Part shown: positions 24,646 to 33,396 of the stretch, piece after piece | How positions within the stretch are numbered: the stretch's first letter is position 1 | Layout: each line of letters opens with the position of its first letter | NCBI GenBank assembly: GCA_029582165.1 | Contig: CM055877.1 | Coordinates: forward strand, 8,857,855 to 8,921,854 | Direction: 5' to 3' | DNA from: Portulaca oleracea | Lineage: Eukaryota > Streptophyta > Magnoliopsida > Caryophyllales > Portulacaceae | DNA: 64,000 nucleotides | Notes under the pieces: model-generated | What the model was told of the DNA's origin: nothing | Database searches by the model: none | The model's input: only the letters and a program-made list of their open reading frames with translations | Translations under genes and position numbers: made by a program

Positions 24646-24939
24646 TGTAACGCCTCAGCCCCCTCCCGGGCCGCGGACATTACTGATAACTGCTTCAAGG
24701 ATCGCTAACTGACCCCACAAATCACCACGAGTCTTTCCAGCATGCTTCGTCCTCGCTCACACGCTGCCTGGGAAAACTTTCCAGGAGGTCAGCCATCCTT
24801 TGACTACTCCCAGCCAAGCACGCTTAACTGAGCAGTTCCCAATGGATGAGCTACCATAAAAGAAGGTGCACCTTGGTGATATAAGTAGTCATTTCAATCT
24901 TTCTAAGCCACACTTTAACCATATACCCGGGGTATTACA
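24646..24939 (-). repeat. Cassandra LTR, complete, minus strand
   Basis: 294 bp, from TGTAATACCCCGGG (minus strand, 24939) to GGCGTTACA (24646). It carries the 5S-derived boxes and faces the plus-strand array across only 4 bp (ATAT). Confidence 0.9.
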
Positions 24940-24943
24940 ATAT

Positions 24944-25254
24944 TATAACACCCGGGTATATGGTTAAGTGTGGCTTAAAGGAATTGAAATGACTACTTAT
25001 ATCACCAACGTGCACCTTCTTTTATGGTAGCTCATCCGTTGGGAACTCCTCAGTCAAGCGTGCTTGGCAGGGAGTAGTCAAAGGATGGGTGACCTCCTGA
25101 GAAGTTTATCGGTCAAGCACCCTTGAAAGACTCAAGCGTGTGAGCGAGGACGAAGCACCCTTGAAAGACTCAAGGTGATTTGTGGGGCCAGTCAGGGATC
25201 CTTAAAGCAGTTTATCGGTAATGTTCGCGGCCCGGGAGGGGCTGGGGCTTAACA
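24944..25254 (+). repeat. Cassandra LTR 1 of plus array, with internal duplication
   Basis: 311 bp, about 20 longer than its relatives because the segment GCACCCTTGAAAGACTCAAG occurs twice (about 25108-25172). Its start reads TATAACACCC instead of TGTAACACCC. The 5S boxes are present. Confidence 0.88.
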
Positions 25255-25389
25255 GATGGTATCAGAGCTGACCCGCAACTGTGAGCTGCGCCAGTGGACG
25301 GGAGATCCATGGGTAGTCACCCAGCGGGGCAAAGATTCTGGAGTGGATTGTAGCACAACAAGCACGTTGTGCGCTTAAGTAGGGGTGAT
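25255..25389 (+). other. Cassandra internal domain 1
   Basis: 135 bp. PBS TGGTATCAGAGC at 25257-25268 and a purine tract before the next LTR; no ORF. Confidence 0.88.
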
Positions 25390-25680
25390 TGTAACACCCT
25401 GGATATGTGGTCAAAGTGTGGCTTAAAGGGTTTGAAATGACTACTCATATCACCAAGGTGCACCTTCTTTTATGGTAGCTCATCCGTTGAGAACTCCTCA
25501 GTTAAGCGTGCTTGGCTGGGAGTAGTCCAAGGATGGGTGACCTCCTGGGAAGATTTCCCAAGCAGCGTGAGTGAGGACGAAGCACGTTGGAAAGACTCGT
25601 GGTGATTTGTGGGGCCAGTCAGCGATCCTTGAAACAGTTATCGATAATGTCCGCGGCCCGGGAGGGGTCAGGTCGTTAGA
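25390..25680 (+). repeat. Cassandra LTR 2
   Basis: 291 bp. The 5S-like part covers about 25452-25560, with box A near 25500-25515 and box C at 25531-25552. It shares both flanking internal domains with its neighbours. Confidence 0.9.
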
Positions 25681-25815
25681 GATGGTATCAGAGCCGACCC
25701 GCGACCGTGAGCTGCGCCAGTGGACGGGAGAGCCACGGGCAATCACCTAGCGGGGCAAAGATTCTAGAGTGTATTGAGGCACAACGAGGACGTTGTGCGC
25801 TTAAGTGGGGGTGAC
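25681..25815 (+). other. Cassandra internal domain 2
   Basis: 135 bp. PBS at 25683-25694 and purine tract GTGGGGGTGA at the right end. Confidence 0.88.
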
Positions 25816-26107
25816 TGTAACACCCCGGGTATATGGTTAAGTGTGGCTTAAGATGATTAAAATGACTACTTATATCACCAAGGTACACCTTCTTTTATGG
25901 TAGCTCATCCGTTGGGAACTCTTTAGTTAAGCATGCTTGGCTGGGAGTATTCAAAGGATGGGTGACCACCTGGGAAGTTTTCCCGGGCAGCGTGTGAGCG
26001 AGGACGAAGCACGCTGGAAAGACTCATGGTGATTTGTGGGGCCAGTCAGCGATCCTTGAAGCAGTTCCCGATAATGTCCGCGGCCCAGGAGGGGCCGTGG
26101 CGTTACA
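25816..26107 (+). repeat. Cassandra LTR 3
   Basis: 292 bp, TGTAACACCCC to GGCGTTACA. The 5S boxes are retained, with a few substitutions (GACCACC in box C). Confidence 0.9.
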
Positions 26108-26242
26108 GATGGTATCAGAGCCGACCCGCGACCGTGAGCTGCGCCAGTGGACGGGAGAGTCAAGGGTAGTCACCTAACGGGGCAAAGATTCTGGATTGGA
26201 TAGTGGCACAACGAGGACATTGTGCGCTTAAGTGGGGGTGAT
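26108..26242 (+). other. Cassandra internal domain 3
   Basis: 135 bp with an intact PBS (26110-26121) and a purine tract. Confidence 0.88.
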
Positions 26243-26533
26243 TGTAACACCCTAGATATATGGTTAAATGTGGCTTAAAGGGATTGAAATGACTACTTAT
26301 ATCACCAAGGTGCACCTTCTTTTATGGTAGCTCATCCGTTGGGAACTCCTCAGTTAAGCGTGCTTGGCTGGGAGTAGTCAAATGATGGGTGACCTCCTGC
26401 GAAGTTTTCCCAGGCAGTGTGAGCGAGGACGAAGCACGCTGGAAAGACTCATGGTGATTTGTGGGGCCAGTCAACAATCCATGAAACAGTTATCGGTAAT
26501 GTCCGCGACCCGGGAGGGGGCCGGGGCGTTACA
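26243..26533 (+). repeat. Cassandra LTR 4
   Basis: 291 bp with 5S boxes. It is followed by only GATAA before the next LTR, so the internal domain between LTRs 4 and 5 is deleted. Confidence 0.9.
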
Positions 26534-26538
26534 GATAA

Positions 26539-26832
26539 TGTAATACCCTGGATACGTGGTTAAAGTGTGGCTTAAGAGGATTGAAATGACTACTTATATC
26601 ACTAAGGTGCACCTTCTTTTATGGTAGCTCATTCGTTGGAAACTCCTCAGTTAAGCGTGTTTGGCTGGGAGTAGTCAAAAGATGGCTGACCTCCTGGGAA
26701 GCTTTCCCAGGCAGCGTGTGAGCGAGGACGAAGCACGCTGGAAAGACTCGTGGTGATTTGTTGGGCCAGTCAATGATCCTTGAAGCGCTTATCAGTAATG
26801 TCCGCGGCCCGGGAAGGGGCAGGGGCGTTACA
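26539..26832 (+). repeat. Cassandra LTR 5
   Basis: 294 bp, starting TGTAATACCCTGG. It has 5S boxes with small changes (GATGGCTGACC). Confidence 0.9.
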
Positions 26833-26967
26833 GATGGTATCAGAGCCGACCCGCGACCGTGAGCTGCGCCAGTGGAAGGGAGATCCATGGGCAGTCACCT
26901 AGCGGGGCAAAGATTCTGGAGTGGATTGTGGCACAACGAGGACGTTGTGCGCTTAAGTAGGGGTGAT
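26833..26967 (+). other. Cassandra internal domain 4
   Basis: 135 bp. PBS at 26835-26846 and a purine tract before the LTR at 26968. Confidence 0.88.
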
Positions 26968-27261
26968 TGTAACACCCCGGATATGTGGTCAATGTGTGGC
27001 TTAAAGGGTTTGAAATGACTACTCATATCACCAAGGTGCACCTTCTTTTATGGTAGCTCATCCGTTGGGAACTCCTCAGTTAAGCGTGCTTGGCTGAGAG
27101 TAGTCCAAGGATGGGTGACCTCCTGGGAAGTTTTCTCAGGTAGCGTGTGAGCGAGGACGAAGCACGCTGGAAAGACTCGTGGCGATTTGTGGGGCCAGTC
27201 AGCGATACTTGAAACAATTATCGGTAATGTCCGCGGCCCGGGAGGGGGCTGGGGCGTTACA
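26968..27261 (+). repeat. Cassandra LTR 6
   Basis: 294 bp, TGTAACACCCCGG to GGCGTTACA; 5S box C is perfect (GGATGGGTGACCTCCTGG). Confidence 0.9.
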
Positions 27262-27396
27262 GATGGCATCAGAGCTGACCCGCGACCATGAGCTACGCCA
27301 GTGGACGGGAGAGCCATGGGCAGTCACCTGGCGGGGCAAAGATTCTGGAGTGTATTGTGGCACAACGAGGACGTTGTGCGCTTAAGTGGGGGTGAA
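27262..27396 (+). other. Cassandra internal domain 5
   Basis: 135 bp. The PBS has one change (TGGCATCAGAGC, 27264-27275). Confidence 0.86.
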
Positions 27397-27690
27397 TGTA
27401 ATACCCCAGATATGTGGTTAAAGTGTGGCTTAGGAGGATTGAAATGACTACGTATATCAACAAGGTGCACCTTCTTTTATGGTAGCTCATTCGTTGGAAA
27501 CTTCTCAATTAAGCGTGCTTGGCTGGGAGTAGTCAAGGGATGGATGGCCTCTTTGGAAGTTTTCCCAGGCAGCGTGTGAGCGAGGACGAAGCACGCTGGA
27601 AACACTCGTGGTGATTTGTGGGGCCAGTCAGCGATCCTTGAAGCGTTTATCTGTAATGTCCGCGGCCCGAGAAGAGGCCGGGGCGTTACA
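27397..27690 (+). repeat. Cassandra LTR 7 (array end)
   Basis: 294 bp ending GGCGTTACA. Its box C is altered (GGATGGATGGCCTC). A CT microsatellite follows directly. Confidence 0.88.
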
Positions 27691-28115
27691 CTCTCTCTCT
27701 CTCTCTCTCTCACTCACACACACACACACATGCGGGTCGTCACTCATCCATAAATTTTGAATTAAGAGATGGAGAAGATAGAGGAGAGAGCTAGAGATGA
27801 GTAAGTGTTGCCCTTGGAAATATCACATCAATATGTTGTCTAAGTGAAGGAAATGAATAACATAGGAAGCGACTCCCCAGGTTTCGGCAGGGGTAAATTA
27901 GTTAAACTACATCTTATAACCCAAGTGTGTATCAATTTACTGGAAAATACATTAATTTATTGGAAAGTGTGTTTTATTATTGGAACAATACTTCATTTAT
28001 TGTTTCCACAAAATTAAAGTACTACAAAATACATTCTAAGCATAAATACCTTAAAATAATTTTCCCAAAATATAAGCCACCTCTGCATCGTTTTTTGCTT
28101 AGATTTATTCTAACA
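27691..28115. other. CT/CA microsatellite and AT-rich intergenic DNA
   Basis: (CT)n at about 27691-27710, then (CA)n to about 27730, followed by 380 bp of AT-rich DNA with no feature I can identify. Confidence 0.7.
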
Positions 28116-28144
28116 CTAGTATTTAGACCCGTGCGTTGCACGGG
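28116..28144 (-). mobile_element. Helitron 3' terminus (element extends to the right)
   Basis: On the minus strand a perfect 7-bp-stem hairpin (CCCGTGC-AAC-GCACGGG, 28128-28144) is followed 8 bases later by CTAG and then host T. A short GC hairpin 10-12 bp before a CTRR end is the Helitron signature. The 5' TC end would lie at higher coordinates, but I could not place it; AT repeats begin at about 28430. Confidence 0.6.
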
Positions 28145-28422
28145 ACACAAGTAAACCATACGTATTGTTGAAAATATCATCGATGTTATATTTTTAAAAA
28201 TAGAGAAAAAAACAATAATGAAAAATAAAAAGAATAGTTTTCTTATTTAAATTGATAAAGGAAAAATAATAGTGCATAAGAAAAAAAAAAGAGTCATCAA
28301 TGCAAACATACACACATTAATGCACACATTCATATATTACATGATTATTTTTTTAAAAAAAATAAATTAAATAAATTATAGATTTTCCAATATGCCTTTA
28401 TTTCGATTCTCGCCATTTATAT

Positions 28423-28475
<53 letters not shown>
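28145..28475. other. AT-rich DNA (possible Helitron body) and TA microsatellite
   Basis: No gene. A-rich DNA that may belong to the Helitron, then a (TA)n run from about 28425 to the first foldback element. Confidence 0.6.
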
Positions 28476-28478
<3 letters not shown>

Positions 28479-29013
28479 AAATTGGATTCTAATAATCTAT
28501 ACTTTTGCAAATTGGATGATTGTGATCCTTACTTTCACTTTGTATTCTGGTGGTCCAAAAAAAAATGAAATTGGGTTGTAGTGGGACATTTTCAAGAGTA
28601 TACCATAAATATCATAGATTTTGTGTTGCATTTGATTCAAAACTTTGTATAATACTTTACCATGATTTTTAATGAATTTACAGCGTTTCTCCCAATTTTT
28701 TCCATATTTTTACTATTATTTACAATTTTTTCACTTTTATTATTTTTAAAAAATCATATTAATTACTCATAGTCTCAAAAAAAACAATTTAAAAAATGGT
28801 TTCGAAACTACAATTCATTAACTTTCTAGGGGCAGGAACGAAAAAATAGAAACAATATAGGATAGGAATGAAAAAAAATAAGAAGAATGTGAAGGCGGAT
28901 TTGATACCACTACAATCCAATTATTATTTTTTTTTGGACCATCAGAATAAAAAGTGAAAGTAGGGACCACCATAATCAAATTTGCAAAACATGGATTATT
29001 AGAATCCAATATT

Positions 29014-29015
<2 letters not shown>
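28476..29015. mobile_element. Foldback MITE A of the GGGAAATTGGATT family
   Basis: A 540-bp AT-rich palindrome that begins GGGAAATTGGATTCTAATAA and ends with its near complement (GGATTATTAGAATCC...TTCC). It is embedded in TA repeats on both sides. The termini match those of the 1.65-kb element at 49554-51199, which has a near-perfect 9-bp TSD, so a Mutator-like origin is likely. There is no coding region. Confidence 0.75.

Positions 29016-29073
<58 letters not shown>
29016..29073. repeat. (TA)n microsatellite
   Basis: About 58 bp of pure TA repeat between foldback MITEs A and B. Confidence 0.95.
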
Positions 29074-29076
<3 letters not shown>

Positions 29077-29576
29077 ATATTGGATTCTAATAATCCCTAC
29101 TATCACAAATTGTATAATAATTCCTACTATCATTTTGGATTACAGTGGTCAAAAAAATAAAATTGTATTGTAGTGGTACCAAATCCATCACCACATTCTT
29201 TTATTTTTCCATGTCTACCCCATATTGTTTTTGTTTTTGGTTCCTACCCTAGATAAGAACGAATGTAGTTACTAAAACATTTTTAAATTATTTTGAGATT
29301 CCACAATTATTATGATTTTTAAAAGGAATAAAATTGAAAAATCATAAAAGTTGAAAAAATTAAAATAAATTGGGAGAAATGTCAGAATTCATTAAAAATC
29401 GCAGAAAGTGTTATACAAAGTTTTGAATCAAATGCAACACAAAATCTATGATATTTAGCGATACACTCGATTTTGTCCCACTACAATACAATTTTTTTTG
29501 GACCACTGTAATCCAAATGATAGTAGAGATTATTGCCATACAATTTGTGATAGTAGGGATTATTAGAATCCAATAT

Positions 29577-29579
<3 letters not shown>
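29074..29579. mobile_element. Foldback MITE B of the GGGAAATTGGATT family
   Basis: 506 bp, GGGATATTGGATTCTAATAA ... TTATTAGAATCCAATATCCC, with long inverted arms like copy A but in the opposite internal orientation. Flanked by TA repeats. Confidence 0.75.

Positions 29580-29616
<37 letters not shown>
29580..29616. repeat. (TA)n microsatellite
   Basis: About 37 bp of TA repeat between copies B and C. Confidence 0.95.
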
Positions 29617-29618
<2 letters not shown>

Positions 29619-30139
29619 GGAAATCGGATTCCAATAATCCCTACTTTTGCAAATTGGATGACAACAATTCATACTTTCAATTTATATTTTGGTGGTCAAA
29701 TAAAAATGTATTGTAGTGGTACCAAATCCATCACCACATTCTTTTTATTTTTTTTCATGCCTACCCCATATTGTTTTTGTTTTTTTAATTCTTGCCTCCA
29801 GATAGGTAATAAAGTATAGTTGCTAAAACACTTTTTAAATTATTTTTTTGAGATTCTGAGCAATTATTATGATTTTTTAAAAGGAATAAAATTTTAAAAA
29901 TCATAAAAAAATAGAAAAAAATAGGGAGAAATGCTGTAAATTCATTAAAAATCGTGGTAAAGTGTTATACAAAGCTTTGAATCAAATGCAGTACAAAATC
30001 TATGATATTTAGGGTGTACTATCAATTATATCCCACTACAATACAATTTTATTTATTTTTTTACCACCAAAAACAAATTGAAAGTAGGGATTATTGTCAT
30101 TCAATTTGCAAAAGTATGGATTATTAAAATCCAATTTCC

Positions 30140-30141
<2 letters not shown>
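29617..30141. mobile_element. Foldback MITE C of the GGGAAATTGGATT family
   Basis: 525 bp, GGGGAAATCGGATTCCAATA ... ATCCAATTTCCCC. Same arms as A and B; flanked by TA repeats. Confidence 0.75.

Positions 30142-30228
<87 letters not shown>
30142..30228. repeat. (TA)n microsatellite
   Basis: About 87 bp of TA repeat with one CA interruption, between copies C and D. Confidence 0.95.
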
Positions 30229-30754
30229 GGATAATTGGATTCTAATGATCCCTACTTTCACTAATTGGACAATGGTGGACCGTACTTTCACTTTATATTA
30301 TGGTGGTCCAAAAAAAATAAAATTGGATTGTAGTGGTACCAAATCCACCTCCATATTCTTCTTATTTTTTTTTAGTCCTACACTATATTATTTTTGTTTT
30401 TTTCGTTCCTGCCCTTAGAAAGTTAATGAATTGTAGTTTCTGAAACATTTTTTAAATTATTTTTTTGAGACTCCGAATAATTATTATAGTTTTTTAAAAA
30501 TAATTAAAGTGAAAAAAATCGTAAAAAATAGTAAAAAAATGAAAAAAATTGGGAGAAACGCTGTAAATTCTTTAAAAATCATTGCAAAGTGTTATACTAA
30601 GTTTTGAATCAAATGCAACACAAAATCTATGATTCCCTTGAAAATATCACACTACAATCCAAATTTTTTTTTTGTATCACCAGAATACAAAGTGAAAGTA
30701 CAGTCCAACATTGTTCAATTGGTGAAAGTAGAGGTTATTAGAATCCAATTATCC
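30229..30754. mobile_element. Foldback MITE D of the GGGAAATTGGATT family
   Basis: 526 bp, GGATAATTGGATTCTAATGA ... TTAGAATCCAATTATCC. Fourth copy in the row; a TA then CA microsatellite (30755-30790) follows. Confidence 0.75.
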
Positions 30755-31403
30755 TATACATATATATATATATATATATACACACACATATACTTTTTCT
30801 TGTGAGTTGTGATAGTCTATAGAGGCTTTAGATTTAATGTGGCTCCACCAAGCTCCTATACGTAGACATGGGGATAACGCTGTGACGCTGTCCACTCGAG
30901 GGTTGGATATTATAATAAAATGCACACATCAAAACACGTCGTTTCATTAATTAAGATCATGGACCCACCCAACGCACACTTTTCTCCTCCAATCAAACTA
31001 TCAAACTGTCTCAAACGCTTCCTGGCCAATGGTAAATAAAGAATTAACAGCAACCTCGTGCTGTATCATTTTCAACATTTACCATGAGCTTCAATAACCA
31101 AAAAAGCTTGTCTTTTTAATTTAAATTCTGCGTCTCTTTGGTAGGATTACTAGATAAATTTATTTACAACTTTAATAATTCTTATTAATTTTTTGGTGTA
31201 AGGATTTTATAAGGATAGTTTAGAAAAAAATTATGAAATTCTCACCAAATCACTATGGCTATTCCTTATTCTTTTAATAAATAAATTGAGATAGAAGGTT
31301 AAGATTTATTGCAATTTATTTAATATTCTAAAATTCATCAAAATTTATAAATATTTAGTTTCAAGTATAAAATTTACGTGGTGAAATTCAGTGAGTACTA
31401 GTA
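30755..31403. other. Intergenic DNA with TA/CA microsatellite
   Basis: The first 40 bp are TA/CA repeat. The remainder is AT-rich and I see no gene, RNA or transposon end in it. Confidence 0.6.
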
Positions 31404-31669
31404 CCTCCATCCCTTTTTAAGTGTCAAAAAAACTAACATTACACAATCAATGTGTCTTGGTCCCTTGGAAATAGAATGAAAAAGTTATATATGAACAAGT
31501 ATACCCTTCATTAAAGAAAGAGAAGAATAAAGGAAAATTTAGGTAAATAAAAATTTCATTCATTCATTAAGGGTAATATGAGTATTTTAATTATTGAAAA
31601 TGTAAAATTGACAAATAAAAAGGGACAAGGTAATTAGGAAAATTGACACTAATTAAGGTACGAAGGGAG
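31404..31669. mobile_element. Stowaway-like MITE
   Basis: 266 bp. The left end CTCCATCCCTTTTTAAGTGTC (preceded by TAC) and the right end GACACTAATTAAGGTACGAAGGGAG form an inverted repeat with TA on each side. Stowaway (Tc1/mariner) type, non-coding, with somewhat diverged arms. Confidence 0.75.
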
Positions 31670-32022
31670 TACAGGTAATTGATATTGTGACTAGTGAGCA
31701 ATGGACAATCATGTTCTTACCGATTAATTTTCTAATTAAAATCACAATTCATTATTTGAGAGCTGAAAATCTATGGTTGACAAAAGACCAAGCTTCACCC
31801 TACACACCACACCCTCCTTGAGCGCTTTGAAAATTCTGTCCGATTTCAAATATTCAAATTTGTTCTATTTAGAAAAACCTATTTTGGAGTGAACTTTATT
31901 TAAATTGACCGAATATTTTTTTAAATATTATTTGAACGTGATTTTGATATGGGTCTAGACATTAATTTCTCATTCGAGTTTTTTACATTGACCAAATTTA
32001 GTCAACCTGAATTCCAATGGGA
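31670..32022. other. Intergenic DNA, part of a dispersed G/T-rich repeat
   Basis: No gene. The stretch from about 31900 resembles text at 32597-32720, 33066-33235 and 39300-39640 (GGGTCATTTGG and GGGTTGAGT-like phrases), so it is probably one old repeat broken by two later insertions. Confidence 0.5.
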
Positions 32023-32032
32023 CCCAAATTCT

Positions 32033-32586
32033 GAGATAATTACATTTACCTTACCTGACATATGTGGTAATAATTTTTGCACACCCGACATTTGAGAAAT
32101 AATTTTCACCCTACCTGACATTTAGTGAAAGTGTTTTTTTGTGTCAAATTCCGGTAACTTGTCATCAGAGAAATGAAAATACAATAATACCCCTATATAA
32201 TTATGTGAAAGTACTAAATCGCTTAAGATTGCGATTGAAATGATAATATCTTCTTCAATTGTTTTGTGTGGGAAAAGGGAAAAGATCACGATCTAAAAAA
32301 GAAATATATCACTCCACTCTTCTCACTGTCGTCTTCTATAAGGGTAAATAGGTAATTTCATTTTTAATTGAAAATACTATGAATTAATAGCAAGGGTAAA
32401 CATGTCACTTCCTATTCATTTTTTTAATACTTGTCGGAAAATCCCACAAAAAACCATTATAATATATCTTAGGTGGTTTAAATTTACGACCACTTAAATA
32501 TCAGGTAGGGTGAAAATCATTTCTCAAATGTCGGGTGTGCAAAAATTATTACCACATATGTCAGGTAGGGTAAATGTAATTATCTC
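32033..32586. mobile_element. Mutator-like MITE with 10-bp TSD
   Basis: 554 bp with about 92-bp inverted ends starting GAGATAATTACATTTACC. The sequence CCCAAATTCT occurs directly on both sides (32023-32032 and 32587-32596), a perfect 10-bp TSD. Long terminal inverted repeats and a 9-11-bp TSD are typical of Mutator-like elements. There is no ORF. Confidence 0.85.
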
Positions 32587-32721
32587 CCCAAATTCTTGCC
32601 ATAATAACTCAACCTGACAATTGGGTCATTTGGATTGAGTTCGGGTTAGATCCATTTATGTTGGATCAATTCGAGAGAATAAGGTTTGAGTTGTGTTAAT
32701 ATATTTTACCAAATTATATTT

Positions 32722-33065
32722 GGGAAATTGGATTTAAATAATTCGATTTTTTTTGCCATAGTAGATTTAATAATATAAACTTTAGATTTGGTTCTAAATA
32801 ATCTGAATTTTGGGCCTTTGGATTCTAATAGTATGTCACCGACTTAAATTGAACTTAACTCGGTGGCGGGATGACGCAGCGGCAGTGGTATGTGTCTGGC
32901 CACCGCTGCCACATCATCCCGCAACTGAGTTAAGTTCAACTTAACTCGATGTCATGTTACTAGAATCCAATGGGTCAAAACTTTAGATTATTCAGAACCA
33001 AATTTAAAGTTCAAATTATTAAATTTACTATGACCCAAAATTTAGATTATTTAAATTCAATTTCC
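32722..33065. mobile_element. Palindromic MITE related to the GGGAAATTGGATT family
   Basis: 344 bp folding almost entirely on itself: the left end GGGAAATTGGATTTAAATAA matches the complement of the right end, and the centre (CCACCGCTGCCACATCATCC region) pairs as well. A clear TSD is not visible, so age or slippage may have blurred it. Confidence 0.65.
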
Positions 33066-33396
33066 TTAATTTATTGTTAAAAATTGAACTTTGGCGAAAT
33101 AAAAATTTAAGGTGAAGTCTGAATTGGGTCACTTCATATTCAGCTCCATTTTAGGTGAATTATTTTTAGCATTTTCAGGTCTGAATTGGATTATGATAGG
33201 TTATTCGGATCAAGTCACTCTTGTAAGAAGATCTAACTAGTACCCCATTTGTCCTTTTTCCCCCCAAAAAATCATTGAACAAAATCTAATTTTGATTACA
33301 ACTTGACAATATTATTTCTACTGATTTTCCTACTCACTCTCCCTCTCACTCCGACTCTCATTTCTCTATCTCCCCAAAAAATAATTGAAGAAAAAA
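33066..33396. other. Upstream region of the FBN2-like gene
   Basis: The repeat remnant continues to about 33235. The 5' untranslated sequence of the gene presumably lies in the CT-rich stretch 33340-33396 (CTCACTCTCCCTCTCACTCC), a composition common in plant leaders. No firm TATA box was identified. Confidence 0.5.

Larger units (their letters stand above)
24319..27690. mobile_element. Cassandra TRIM cluster with 5S-carrying LTRs (inverted and tandem)
   Basis: Nine LTR copies (one truncated) of about 291-294 bp alternate with internal domains of about 135 bp. Each LTR starts TGTAA(C/T)ACCC, ends near GGGCGTTACA and contains plant 5S rRNA sequence: AGTTAAGCGTGCTTGG (box A) and GGATGGGTGACCTCCTGG (box C). 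Each internal domain begins GA-TGGTATCAGAGC (tRNA-Met PBS) and ends in a GTGGGGGTGA-type polypurine tract. There is no coding region. This is the known architecture of Cassandra terminal-repeat retrotransposons in miniature, which need proteins from other elements. Two LTRs are on the minus strand and seven on the plus strand, back to back at 24939/24944. Confidence 0.92.

Noticed and set aside
24944..27690. Genuine 5S rRNA gene cluster
   Set aside because: The 5S similarity is limited to part of each unit, and each unit has LTR ends, a tRNA-Met PBS and a purine tract, so these are Cassandra elements.
25498..27713. Minus-strand ORFs of 66-89 codons recurring across the Cassandra array
   Set aside because: They recur because the LTR recurs; Cassandra is non-coding and the frames contain 5S sequence.
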